A stretch of 64,000 bases of DNA from Strongylocentrotus purpuratus (lineage: Eukaryota > Echinodermata > Echinoidea > Camarodonta > Strongylocentrotidae). Both the position numbers and the translations under genes were made by a program. The stretch's first letter is position 1. Each line of letters begins with the position of its first letter. The notes under the pieces were generated by a model. It saw nothing but the letters and a program-made list of their open reading frames with translations. It was not told where the DNA came from and made no database searches. Shown piece by piece: positions 1 to 12,566 of the stretch. The stretch is taken from assembly GCF_000002235.5 (NCBI RefSeq), contig NW_022145611.1, forward strand, positions 21,489,298 through 21,553,297, read 5' to 3'.

Positions 1-325
1 TCACTGACATCTGACAGTAATATACCGGAGGAACTATTTTCATTAATAACATTCGTGAATACATTGTCAATAAGTGTTGCATAATCTTTAGTAACACGAG
101 TTGGCCTATCTATAATAGGAAAAAGGCCATAAGAATTAATAGAATCAAGAAGACTTTGTACATGAGGGTGAGTATCATAGTTCAATAAATTAATATTTAG
201 GTCTCCCATAATATAACAATATCTAGCCAATTTACACATTGTTTCCATATTACTATTAAGTTCATCAATAAAATCAGTTACATCACTAGACGGGTTACAA
301 TAGATAATATTTCTATTGTTTTGAT
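1..325 (-). mobile_element. LINE fragment, endonuclease domain (cut by window edge)
   Basis: On the minus strand this reads open for about 105 codons and matches the apurinic-type (EEP) endonuclease domain of a non-LTR retrotransposon of the CR1/Rex/Jockey kind. Recognisable blocks are YIMGDLNINLLNYDTH (the GDxN catalytic motif), RPTRVTKDYATLIDNVFTN, and SGILLSDVSD at the window edge, where the SDH catalytic triplet is expected. Similarity to LINE protein appears to stop near 325, so this copy looks 5'-truncated or rearranged there; the rest lies outside the window. It sits in the intron upstream of the first visible XPO1 exon, in antisense orientation. Clade assignment is tentative. Confidence 0.75.
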
Positions 326-719
326 AATGTCTTCATAGTCAAGCCCACAAGCATACTCAGGCAATATCCAATCCACATTATCTGCTATGCTTATTGTTGC
401 TGTACAAATTGAATGGGCTAATCAAGTTCCTGCAGGAAAAGTAGAGACATTGACCATCTTGTTTATAATCTATTCAGAGTAATGTCAACTTTGAGAGGAA
501 TTATCAAATACAGAAAAGAAACAGCGAATTTAACCACAAAAAAAAGCTTTGTCAGAACATTTAGGCACTCATCGATATGGGGAATTGCAAGCTCAATATG
601 TGCAATTTCGTGATTCAAACAATTGTCAAAGCGAAGGAAAATTGAGTGCCAGGAGTGGTAAATGTGCCGAACATGAGAGCTATACAAGAACCTACTACTA
701 CTGAAAACTACTGCTGCTA

Positions 720-850
720 CTACTTTTACCTACACACTACTACTCCTACTTCTACTTCTACTACTACTTCCACCACTACCACTATTACTTCTACTACTAA
801 TACAACTACCACCTCTGCTACTACTACTAGTAATACTACCATCATCATAA
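720..850. repeat. Degenerate TAC/ACT trinucleotide microsatellite
   Basis: Imperfect runs of act/tac/cta triplets fill this stretch of XPO1 intron, ending about 35 bases before the acceptor at 886. The open frames across it are low-complexity (Thr/Ser or Val runs) and are not genes. Confidence 0.85.
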
Positions 851-886
851 TCTTCTTAAAATAACCATTTTCTTGCGCTTTCACAG

Positions 887-3800
887 ATGCTGCCATCCAC
901 CACGAACATAAAGTCAGCATATGCAAATGGTAGAGATGAAGAACAGAATTTCATCCAGAATCTCAGTCTCTTCCTGTGTACATTCTTCAAAGAGCATGTT
1001 GAACTCATCGAGAAGAAACCAGAGTTCCATGAAATTCTCCTTGAGGTGAGACAAACAGTCAAACTGCATTTTTAGAATATCCAGTACATTTTAACCGACC
1101 AGGAATTCGCCTCTGCGTTCCCCACACTAGGCGGGAACGCTTCAGACTTTCGTTTGTGCCGGATTCGATTCACATTACAACAGTAGGGTAAAACGAGTGC
1201 AAGTAACGTAGACATTGCACTATTTCATTGCCTTCCTCCATTCCTAGGCAAGTAATCACATTGTATTTTTGGATGTAACGCCATTGATGTTATGATATTA
1301 TTATGTTTTACAATCTGTATAATATTTTTTTTGTAACACACATGTACAAGTGAACAACGAATTTCCATTTTTGTATGGACAATAAATCAATTCAATTCAA
1401 TTCAATTCAATTCATTTACATCAAATGCTTTGGAAGTTATGGAATAAAAAGACCTCTCTTACAGCCCCTCCAATGTGTTAGGAGCCCCAAATTAGCCAAC
1501 AATTTGTTGGCAAAATTTCACTTCAATTGTATCATAATGTGATAGATCATTTGTAGTAAAAGCATGTTTTGTGATATCGATTTTGTAATGTTTCCATTAT
1601 TCATGTGTAGGCACACCACTATCTCCTCCTGATTTCTGAGGTGGAAGAAACAGAAATTTTCAAGATATGCCTCGAGTACTGGAACACCTTGTCATCAGAG
1701 CTATACAGAGAGAGTCCATTCCCGTCCACTCCTTCATCTCCCCTGCTGCTGGGTAGTGCCAACAACAGTGTTCCACCTCGCAGACAACTTTATCTTCAAG
1801 TACTATCAAGAGTAAGTCAAAAACATAAATCAGTTTAGTGTGGCTTGTCATTGATAATTGCAACAACATACATGTATGCCTTTGAGAAACATCCTTTTGT
1901 GCTTTCCTAATTGTATTGATTAAAAACTACTATATAGAAGGTAGAAACCACTGATTCAATTTTACTGTAGTTTATGTTCACTGCCACGGTTACATCAAAG
2001 AGCACAATCCAGTGTAATGAATGTTTCATTTGCGATAGAACCTGCATGGTTCTAGATTTATTTTAAGTGTAACATTGTCATTCCTTGTTTTTGTCTGTAG
2101 GTGAGAAGAATAATGATTTCTCGAATGGCCAAGCCTGAGGAAGTACTAGTGGTTGAGAACGACCAAGGAGAGGTTGTGAGAGAATTCATGAAAGACACAG
2201 ACTCCATCAACATGTACAAGAACATGAGAGAAACCCTGGGTAAGTTTACTCAAATTGATGAACATTTTTTCGAAGCACCCTTTGTTACAAGATATTTAGT
2301 ACTTCTGTATGGAAGAAGTTCACCTTGCATACATCTTTGTAAAATGAGATATCGTGGAAAATCTATCAAATCTATCTATACCTTTTTTTATTTGTAAGGC
2401 AAACCTTCAATAGCAATTTTTGTTCTAGAAGTTTGTGTCATTTGAATATATTAGTAATCTGATCTAACATGTTTAAATCTCTATTCGTGAGGTTTTATTA
2501 TTATCATTATTAATTTTTTACGTCTGCCCTGATGCTCATCAGATACCTTGCGCTATCACTGTTCTGTATACGTTAATCTTGTATAGCAGTGTTGTTTTTT
2601 TACTATGTTTTCTTTCTCTATTTTCAGTGTATCTGACCCATTTAGACTACGCAGACACAGAAACCATCATGACAGAAAAGCTTCAACTTCAAGTGAATGG
2701 ACAGGAGTGGTCATGGAAAAACCTGAACACAGTAAGTTAGACTAATTCATTCTTTGATGCTGAGTCGCCGTTATGTAATTATGTATAATGCAGTGTGAGA
2801 AGAAATGGCAAAATCTGTTTTTTTTTTGTTAAATAGGAAATTGAAATCATGTTATTCCTTTTCTCCATCCGTTCATTCAATAGCTATGCTGGGCAATAGG
2901 ATCTATCAGTGGTGCTATGCATGAGGAAGATGAGAAGCGATTCTTAGTAACGGTGATCAAGGAACTCTTGGGACTATGTGAACAGAAACGAGGGAAGGAC
3001 AACAAGGCTATCATAGCTTCTAATATCATGTATGTTGTGGGGCAGTATCCCAGGTTCCTGAGGGCGCATTGGAAGTTTCTCAAGACTGTTGTGAACAAGC
3101 TCTTTGAGTTTATGCATGGTAAGCAGCACTAAGCAGTTATTTTGTATTTGGACTCGGATGAAATTTGTCTTCATCGATTTAATGTCTTGATACTTTTATT
3201 ACAGCGTTACGACCAGAGTTGTGAATTTTGGAGAAGAAAAGTTCATTTATATACCACCTAGTTACATTAATGATGAAGACCTAGTTGTATCAATTACTTT
3301 AAAAAAAAAATACTTTACTCGAGATTAAATGCAATGATTATAAAACGAAAATATTTTTTACAAGATGCTGATTGATTACATTTCAGCATACTATTAAACA
3401 TAACGTAGCATAGATTTGTTCAATATCCTGCAGGCTACTGTTAAGGCAACTTTCATTTTGTTTATCTTTGATGATATGTGTAGTACATTATTTGTAATCC
3501 TTTGTTTGTCGTGTATCTTTTCATTTGCTGTGTGGATGTATGTTGCTCAGAGATGATGTTTGTGACACTGTTTTGTTTTTGATTCATGCATGCATCACAA
3601 CCTAATCAGGAATACGAAATTTAATGACACATGACTTTGTGCGAAATGTTATTAATAATTTTTCATATTTATTCACATGTATCAGATTGGCATACGGTGG
3701 AAGAGAAAACAGATAGTGATAGTGAGTGAATAAACATGAGAGATCAAAGCCTTATGCATGTGTGAATCAAAAACAAAGCATTTATTATGTATGGTATGGT

Positions 3801-6800
3801 TGTCATTACAGTGCATGTTATTTGTTACAATTCAAACTGTTTGGATTGGAATAACCATGCTTTTATTATTTGGAAATGATTGTTAACATTTCATGTTTGC
3901 AAAGAGTCTCTTTACAGGATTTATGCTGTATTTTTTTATTTTTAAAGAAATAAGAAAAATTGTCATTTTTAAATGTCTTGTGGGCATAGTACACACATGG
4001 CAATGAAAATGCTAGGAAGATACTGTTTTAAAACAGGCATATCCACTGTGATGGGAATTAGTGCATGTCTGCAGAATCTTGTAGGTTATATAAACCAAAT
4101 TACATTTTTGATAGCAGTGTCTTATTGCATGAATTAAATTTTTCCTGTCCCCTCATCTTAGTTCAATTTTTACATAAATGAGAATCTATTCATTAACACA
4201 AAATGTATATTTCCTTCAGTGTACTTAATATTGGCTATAGAGTCCTTAAATTTATGAAATATGTACCATTCTAGGAAGTTATACCCCTTTTTCTCTCTTT
4301 TTCATTTGTAATTGAGGACTTGCTTAGAATATCATTTACAACTCACTTGATCAAGGAATATGTTACATACATTTATGCAAGATCATAGATGTGTTCAGTT
4401 GCCATGGCCATATTCTTTTATCATAGATTTTCTATCCTCCAAATTTTTATGTAGACCAACATAATTATTGTAATCAACATTAATTTCTTCTTTAGAAACT
4501 CATGATGGTGTACAGGACATGGCATGTGATACATTCATCAAGATTGCGCAGAAATGTCGGCGTCATTTTGTGCAAGTGCAGGTTGGGGAGGTGATGCCAT
4601 TCGTAGAGGAGATTCTTAATAACATCAACACCATTATCTGTGATTTACAGCCACAACAGGTGAGAAAATAAAAAGGGTCTAGTTTTGCATTCAATAATAG
4701 CAAACGATGAACAAAAATGTTTATAAATTGTATCAAATTTTAGATTTACTGCCATAGAGGTAACAAAAACCTTTGAGCACATGAAATTGTATGCCCATTG
4801 AACGGGCTTTTGCATGTTGATGTTATATGGAATGAAAGTATAGAATCTGATGCTCAATATATTATACTGTTTTGTCTATTCATAAATACAACGTCATGGT
4901 AATGTGCAATTCATCTTGACAACCTCTAACTATCATGTGTACAATTGAGTAGGACTAGTTTTTTGTGGTTAGTTCAAGTTTTCATTGTTTGTTCTTGTCA
5001 CATATAGGTTCATACATTCTATGAAGCAGTTGGTTATATGATCAGTGCACAGACAGAGAGCATGGTTCAGGAGCACCTGGTTGAGAAGTACATGCTATTA
5101 CCTAATCAAGTCTGGGATAACATCATCCAAGGAGCTACAAAGGTACGTCTAGAAATACATTATATTTTCTGATGAGTCAAGAACATTTCCACATCTTGTT
5201 CTCATTCGTTCATGTGTGACCATTAAATAATGATTCTTTGTATAGTTGTATGGAAAAATATAAACATTTGTTCGATAAATTGCCATAATGTAATTCATGC
5301 TGCTCTTTTGTCATTACTTTTTCATTTTTAATATTCCCCCCCATTTATTTAATTTTGACTAGAATGTTGACAAGCTTCAGGACCATGATGTTGTCAAACA
5401 GTTGGGAAGTATCCTCAAGACCAACGTCAGGGCATGCAAGGCAATCGGACATCCATTTGTAATACAGGTAAGACAACATTCCACTCTCAAATCCTCAAGA
5501 TTTATACACACAGCTACTGCATGTGAGTTTTATCAGTTGAAGTTCAAAGGCCAATAGTCTAGGACTCCAATTTTGATACCAACCTTACACGATCTCACTT
5601 GACCCAAGAACAAATTGAACAAAATTGTTAGTTGATTGGTAACAAGTTTCTGGCTGTCCTGTAAATATGCCCCTTTTAAACTAGTAAGGAGTCTGCTACA
5701 TCTCCTTGAATCCTTCTTTGGATCACTTTTGCTATATAAGGGTGCTTATCCTTAATTTATAACATTTTTGCCAAGGTTATAAGAGATTACTTATTTCCAT
5801 ATTTGTCCCTCAAATGTGAATAATTTTTTTCCTGAAAAGCACTCCTAATCCCTATGGAGACATGTATAAACAAACATTAACTTTATGTATAGGGCTGGAC
5901 CTAGCTTCGCAGTGATAGTATTATCTTCATTACCACTTGCTGTTAATTTGAATTGAAGTTTGTTGAGCCAGGTCTTACTACTTACTCCGTACTTCACTGC
6001 TGTGTTCACTCAACCTGAAAAACATTCCTATGCTAATAGCAATTATTCTTCCTCTTCTAAGTAAATCTAATTTAGTACAGTTAATTGGATCTCCCATGGG
6101 TCAAATTCAGATAAATGGTGCCATTCAGAATGTTTTAATCGGTTAAAATACATTAAAATATTTATTATTTGTTTTACAGCTTGGCAGAATATACTTGGAC
6201 ATGCTTAATGTGTACAAGTGTATGAGTGAAAACATCTCTGGAGCTATTCAGCAGAATGGAGTACAAGTAACCAAACAACCTGTCATCAGAAGTATGAGAA
6301 CGGTCAAAAAGGAAACACTCAAACTAATCTCTGGATGGGTCAGTCGGTCTAATGACCCACAAATGGTAAGAAATAGTTCATGATTTAGAGCAATAAGGTG
6401 GATTCACAATCCATCTAGCTATACCAGTCAATTTTATGTGATGCATCGTGGGGAAAAAGTCAACACAGTATCAGCTGTGGCTTTGTTATATACTGTAAGA
6501 GATTATGGGATTTAATCAGAATTTTTGGTGGGAAAGGTTTGAATAGCTTATCCGGGGTAAATGTCATGATCATCTTTAGTGAGGGGGTTATATTTCCCAA
6601 TCATTACCATCAGCAAAGGATATGATGGGTCTATTCTATGTACAAAAATGTGGCCTAATGCTAGAAAAAGTTAAAATTGACCCCATCAACAGCACATTTC
6701 AGTCACTTTTTAGCCCCAAATGACAAACTTTAGTCAGAATCAATTGATCATCAATTGAATTCAATACAAATGTGTGCGCTGATATGATATGTTCCCTCCA

Positions 6801-9800
6801 TTGTCAAACAGCCCGGGGACAACTTTAGTTGTGTGTAAATTTATATTATACTCACAGTTATTATGTATATATTTGCTGATCCAATTGATATCTTTATTGT
6901 TTCCTAAAATCATATTTTATTTTAGTACTTGTCCATTCAAGCTGTAATTGTAAAGTGATCATATACCGATTCCATTTCACACTATTCCACTACACTGATA
7001 TTGGAATATTTGTGTGTAAACATATTTTATTCCATTTCAATCCTCTCAGGTCTGTGAAAACTTCATCCCTCCGTTACTGGAAGCAGTGCTGATTGATTAC
7101 AGAAATAACGTCCCTGACTCGAGAGAACCTGAAGTACTCAGTACCATGGCAACCATTGTCAACAAGCTAGAGGTAGGTACAGCAGGGAACTGTATGTTTA
7201 ATAACATCATGATATTATGTACAGGAATGTTTCCTTTATTTCTTTAGTTTAACACATGCCCACCAGTTCAAATTCTGTTTCAATGTAGTTTTTATATTGC
7301 AGAGTGTGAGCACCCATAATATGTACCAAATAGATTAATATATTCAGCTAGTAATTGCCTTATTTTCATATCAGATTATGGGATAATATTTCTGTCATGG
7401 TTGAGAAACAAAGGATTATCTATCTATTTATGTTTGATGTTTACCAGGGAAGCATCACAGCCGAGATTCCTACGATCTTTGATGCCGTCTTTGAGTGTAC
7501 ATTAGAGATGATCAACAAAGACTTTGAAGAGTTTCCCGAGCACCGAACAAACTTCTTCCTTCTTCTTCAAGCCGTCAACAATCATTGTTTCCCTGCTCTC
7601 CTCAAGATCTCAGCCGTCCAATTCAAGCTGGTCCTTAACTCTATTGTATGGGCCGTAAAGCACACAATGAGGAATGTAGCAGACACAGGTATGTTCTTCT
7701 GAGAGAAGATCCATTTTGTTAATACTGCTGCTTACTTTACCTCATTTTTTAGTTAAAACTTTCTGGTTTTGATTTTCAATTATAGTGGGGGGAAAAGTGA
7801 AAGCTAAAATGATAATAATGTCACCACTTTGAATGCAACATTTTGATTCATAAAATGTGTGTACTAAGCGAAGGTCATTTTCTGCAAAGGACAAGTTATC
7901 TTTGATATGTGATTGTATGCCAATTGATAGATAATGAACAAAGACTTGCTTTTCAAAGGTATTTAGCAATGTTTTGGTAGCTTATAATGGCCATTCAAGG
8001 CAATAATTATTGAATTTGGTTAAAAGGTATATCAATACTTTGTTTTAAACAGTTATGGTTGATATACACAATACTAATAATAATTATTGTACAAGTGGCA
8101 AATTCATTTAGTAGCAGATATGAGGACAGATACTAATTATAAACATTATTTCCTCCATAGGATTATCGATACTCTATGGATTACTGCAGAATGTATGGCA
8201 AGATGCTACAGTAGCACAGAGCTTCTACCAGACATACTACACTGACATCTTACAACATGTACTCTCAGTAGTGACTGATACATCACACACAGCAGGTAAA
8301 TAGTTATTCCACCATCATTTCTCTCCTATTATTGAATGTTATCTAGTTTTCTCTTATTCCTCATGATAATTCAACTATTTATTACTTATTCCTGTAATTG
8401 CATTTTTGTAAGGAGTTTACTCTGGTTCAAATAAGCAAACTTTATTAAGCATAAGACTAAAATGATTGTCATTAAATTATTCAGAAAAGGGTGTTCTTGC
8501 TGTTGGACAATTGATGCAAATATACTCATCAAATTGCATTTCAGTTTGTGTTTTTCCAATCAGAGATCGTCTTCATACGTTTCAAATGTGGTGATGTTTA
8601 ATTGCAGGTCTAACACAGCACGCTACCATCTTGGCATACATGTTCAGCATTGTGGAGAACACTAAGATCACCAAATCTCTAAGCGCAACACAAGGAGAGA
8701 GAAGCAATGAACTCTACATCAAGGACTTTACTGCAGGCCTCCTCAAGGCTGCCTTCCCTCACTTACAAGCGTGAGTACATTTCAAATTATTAACTTTTCT
8801 TTGCTTGCGGGATGTAACATTTTTGCAGGGAAAAGATTTTCCATTTCATACTGGTTGTCAATTAACTTTCACGTGACCTTTAGGTCATCTTTGAATCACT
8901 GTCTATGCTCCCTGTCGTGTTGAATGGTATGAAAGAAAAGAAGGTGCCATCTAATGTGGAAATAATGTATTTAACTGAAGATAATATCATGTGGAGTGTA
9001 TCAAGTTCTAATCATAATATTAACTAAAACAGAAAAGAAAGTATTCATACTCTATATATATATTTGGGATGAAAAATAATTAGAATTATTAGTTTACTTG
9101 CCTATTCAATCAATCAATATCAGGTGCATCTGGTCAGGTGTGGGGAGGAAGGTCTGCGGATTACAGTTATTTGGTTAACATTTTCCATACCCGGGTAGCT
9201 TGACCAGATGCACCTGCTATTGCAATATTTATATATGTTTTCTATTGATTTTGTCTCAATTCATGCTTGTTATATTATTGTATTTATGTGACTTGATTTG
9301 CCAAATAAAATAATAATAATAATTCCATATTTGTCCATTATCTTGATAGACCCCAGATCAAGCTGTTTGTGACAGGACTGTTCAGTTTGAACCAGGACAT
9401 ACCAGCATTCAAAGAACATCTCAGAGATTTCTTGGTCCAGATCAAGGTAAGCTTTACATTATGCAAAATGTCTTGTTTCATCTCTTTGACAGACATTCCC
9501 CTAATCAAGTGTACCATCTTCATAATTATATGATTCACTACATGCAAATTTGGCAGTGCGTGCTTTGTCAATGGTAATAGATATCTGGAGTTCTGGGATA
9601 GTTTGATGGAAATTACTTCAATTCTTCTACATGTATTACCCGATTGTGTGATAGAAAGGAGATTTTACTCAAGCATTTGCTGTAAGTTTTCTGCATATTA
9701 CCATTTTTCTAGTACCATTTTGAAAGAGTTCTGGATGCTATCAAGTTTTTAAAAGTTTTTTGTAGGTGTGTGAAAAAGTTTTAAATCCAATCCTGTTTCT

Positions 9801-10130
9801 TGTTCATTGCGATAGCCATGAAGTGTAATTGCAGATTTAGTTCTCGACTCACCAATTCAATGAAATTCACATCAATAAATAAAAATCAATTCTTGCCTCA
9901 TATCAACAATGTCAATTAAATAAGATAAAGAGAGAAAAGAGTGCATTTTTCATACATGGTATTCCATTAATTGTCATTAACAGGAGGTAGCTGGAGATGA
10001 CACCACTGACCTGTTCTTGGAAGAAAGGGAAGCTGATCTCAGACATGCAGAGGAAGAGAAGAGGAAGATTCAACTGTCTGTACCAGGTATCATCAACCCT
10101 CATGACATACCAGAAGAGATGCAGGACTAG
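887..10130 (+). CDS. XPO1: Exportin-1 (CRM1), C-terminal three quarters, 15 exons
   Basis: Nuclear export receptor that binds leucine-rich export signals together with Ran-GTP and carries cargo through nuclear pores. Fifteen exons join in frame: 887-1045, 1611-1811, 2101-2239, 2628-2731, 2884-3118, 4496-4659, 5008-5142, 5363-5467, 6180-6365, 7050-7172, 7448-7688, 8161-8295, 8608-8770, 9350-9446 and 9984-10130 (stop TAG). They encode 777 residues, matching human XPO1 from about residue 296 to the end; the N-terminal exons lie before the window. Conserved blocks include [60 protein letters not shown] and the acidic C-tail ending [10 protein letters not shown]. The leptomycin-B target cysteine (human Cys528) is the TGT codon at 4525-4527, inside DMACDTF. 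All junctions use GT/AG. The conserved HEAT-repeat protein is nearly colinear with vertebrate XPO1 except for the optional microexon described separately. Confidence 0.97.
1080..1425 (+). repeat. Probable retroposon 3' end with (AATTC)n tail
   Basis: An intronic stretch ending in a polyadenylation-like aataaat followed by five or so aattc units at about 1381-1413. Short 3' pentamer tails like this are typical of CR1/L2-type LINE 3' ends and the SINEs that share them. No protein-coding remnant is visible in it, so the family call is inference. Confidence 0.45.
1462..1560. mobile_element. Single end of a TIR element related to the one at 60390-60718
   Basis: The stretch cagcccctcc...ggcaaaatttcacttc...catcataatgtgatagat-like closely follows the left arm of the inverted-repeat element at 60390-60718 (agcccctct, tgttgggagccc, ggcaaaatttcactt, tcataatgtga in the same order and spacing). 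No matching opposite arm is visible before the exon at 1611, so it is a solo or truncated end. Confidence 0.6.
3686..3721 (+). CDS. XPO1: Candidate 36-nt cassette microexon of XPO1
   Basis: Between the exons ending at 3118 (phase 1) and starting at 4496 lies a 36-nt segment bounded by an AG acceptor (atcag, 3681-3685) and a consensus gtgagt donor (3722-3727). It is exactly 12 codons long in phase 1, has no stop in the spliced frame, and encodes [12 protein letters not shown]; including it turns ...FMH-E-THDG... into ...[20 protein letters not shown].... Skipping restores the canonical sequence. The upstream pyrimidine tract is only moderate. Human XPO1 as I know it lacks such an insert. It would lie in the loop before HEAT-11 helix A, about ten residues ahead of the leptomycin-target cysteine. 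No transcript evidence was available, so inclusion is inferred. Confidence 0.5.
9121..9216. repeat. Short foldback repeat in XPO1 intron
   Basis: Arms caggtgcatctggtcagg (9121-9138) and tgaccagatgcacctg (9201-9216) are near-perfect inverted repeats around a 62-base loop. It looks like a tiny MITE or other foldback element between XPO1 exons 13 and 14. No clear target-site duplication was made out. Confidence 0.65.
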
Positions 10131-10236
10131 AGATTGCCCTGGCCTGGCCTGCCTTGAGATGATGAATAAAAGTGTCCTTTGCAATCCATTGATCTTGATA
10201 ACCAACCAAAAAGCTTTTGATATTTGCTGCGATGTC

Positions 10237-10474
10237 GAATCAACTAAAAGCTTGATGCGGTCATCAACTTACAGAATCAACTAAAAGCTTGGTTTAGTCA
10301 TTAACTATGTAACAGAATCAACTAAAAGCCTAGTTCAGTCATCGACTGTGTTACAGAGTCACTTAACAACTTGGTTTAGTCATTAACTATGTAATAGAAT
10401 CAACAAAGGCCTTGCTTAGAAATTGACTGTACAGAATCAAGTAAAAAGTTTGTTTTGATCGACGACTGGGATGC
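10237..10474 (+). repeat. Six-copy 37-41 bp tandem repeat in the XPO1 3' UTR
   Basis: Six imperfect head-to-tail units start at 10237, 10274, 10315, 10356, 10397 and 10434. Each begins gaatcaactaaaag or a close variant and continues as cttggtttagtcattaact followed by tgtaaca. Units are 41 bp, or 37 bp in the first and fifth. The array begins about 105 bases after the stop codon, just past the first AATAAA, so it is in the mRNA only if a distal poly(A) site is used. Confidence 0.85.
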
Positions 10475-12384
10475 CATCAAGTAACAGGTGTCCACCGGTA
10501 AGTTGTGCTGCATACCAGTAAAGTCAAATTTGTTTTCTTTTTCAAAGAATGGATTGTCATAATCAAGAAGTAAAAATGGCTGAAGTAGGATCTAGTAAGG
10601 GCTCTGTATTGAATTTGTAAAGTTGGTTGTTTTTTAATCCTCTGTGAAGATTGATTTATGTGAGTTTCCATTATACCGTAAGCCATGTATCTACTTAACA
10701 GCTCTGATTGCTTGTGATTAATCCTGTTTTAAAGTTTTGCATTGGGGAGCCACATGTTTTCTTCCTTCTGTTTAATGCAACTTGGTAAAATCATGTTTTT
10801 TATGATTTATGTTAATAGACATTCACCATAATTAATCTGAGATAAAGTTGCTTCTGTCTTTTCAAACAGATTAAATGAAAGGATACTTTGTTCTATTATC
10901 ATAGAATATATAGTAATACTAAATGTATTTGTATCACAAGTTAAGTAATGTATTCATTTGATTTCTGCTGTAGGGACTCATCGGCAGTTTTCTTTATTCT
11001 TGTACCTTTTTGAACTCTGTATAAAAGTATTTCAAATTCCTATTGTGCCATGTTATCTAAGGTCATTTATATATGCTCGAGTTGTACTAAATAGCTTTGA
11101 TAATGAAGTATCTCTATGAGCAAGATTTAATTACCCTGATTTCCCTTGAGTTGAAGTACTTTAATTTATATATGATACATATTGCAGATGGTAGGTAAAG
11201 TATATAAACAAAGGATTGCACATAATGATGGTTTGCAATATGCTACAAATATCCCTGCTTTGGATAGAAAAGTTTTGTAGTGTAGGCTGAAGCGAATTGG
11301 ATCGGAGTGATTTTCAAAACTTAGTATAGCAAGCAGTAGGTTCATCTAACTATTGCCTGTATCTAATGCATTGAACAGAAATTGACATCAGTGTTTTGAT
11401 TTAGACATTCTATTCCAAAGATGTGAACTTGGCATTTATTGAGTCAAAGGCTTGAGGAGTGTCAGGAGATAGTATGATATTGCACCCTTGTTGCAATAGT
11501 ACAGAAGATATCGATTGTTCAGTTGCTTGCAAGATATCTCACTGGGAAGCTATCAACGTATGGAACACACTGGTTGTTTCATCCTGGCCCTTTGATAAAA
11601 TATGTGTAGCATGGTTTAGTATTTCTGCAATGACACTTAAATTCATTCTGCCTAAATACCTGTAGATATTTCTTGCTTCCTTCCGAAGTACTGGAGTTGG
11701 TACTCGGTAGTCATCTCATTTTCAGCCTTTTTTGTATTATTCCTATTTTATGTTACACTTACAGGTCATTCCCAACATTGGATTTGTACTGTGTGCTAGC
11801 TCACAATGCTTTGTTTTGACAGTTTGAAATATCACTAGTTTCCAATGTTTTTATTGTTTGATTTGTTTCTTTCAAGCTTCATCAGTACTTTAATTTTGGT
11901 ACTTGAAGGTTGCACCTGTAGTTCTTTCAAACATGTTCTAGTCTAGTTGTATATCCATGACTTTAAGGTCATCAACAATTGTTGGATGTCCTTGCTTTTT
12001 CAAGAAAAGCGTTAACAGTCATACAGATCACTGTGTGATTACAGGCTATTTGTATTGATTTTGTATTTTTTTATTACCGGTATATTAAGTTAAGTTTCTC
12101 CGTTAAGTGTTCATAGTTTCCACATTTATATATATATGTATGTATTAGAACTGAAGATTGAAGAGATGATTTGCATCATCACCATGTACATAGATCTACT
12201 ATTGTCAGATAAATTGCAAAATACTATCACTATGTGATAGCCCACTGCATGAATGAGGTGCTGCATTTTTGTACACACAATGGCCAAGCAAACATAATTT
12301 CATCAACCTCTTTGTAAGTTTGAGGTTCTCAAGTTAGATCACAAGTATTGAAGTAGCTATGGAGGTCATGATTGATGTGTTGTA

Positions 12385-12566
12385 CAGGGAAAACTCTATA
12401 TAACGAGGTCGTCGGGACCAATTGATTTTCTTTGTTACAGCTGATCCTCGTTATGAGAGGTTCATGCTGTCATAGCATTACCGAAAATTATTTTTGGGCC
12501 CAGACAATACTCATATTGTAAGCGTTACCTTGATTTAGCCAAACTTGTTATATTGAGTTTTCCCTG
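12385..12566. mobile_element. 182-bp pogo/Tigger-like MITE with TA duplication
   Basis: Terminal inverted repeats cagggaaaactctatataac (left) and, reading inward from the right, cagggaaaactcaatataac are flanked by TA on both sides (12383-12384 and 12567-12568). A TA target and a cag...aactc..tataac terminus are typical of Tc1/mariner elements of the pogo group. It is far too short to code for a transposase, so it is a non-autonomous copy. Confidence 0.8.

Noticed and set aside
331-420. Minus-strand open stretch next to the LINE (reading ADNVDWILPEYACGLDYED)
   Set aside because: Short, not continuous with LINE homology, no recognisable family; probably chance.
7355-7447. Extension of the XPO1 frame upstream of 7448
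   Set aside because: The frame is open upstream, but homology to XPO1 begins at GSITAEIP and a ttaccag acceptor sits at 7441-7447; the upstream part is intron read-through.
10165-10170. First AATAAA as the sole XPO1 poly(A) signal
   Set aside because: It is very close to the stop codon and more distal signals exist; cannot be chosen without transcript ends.
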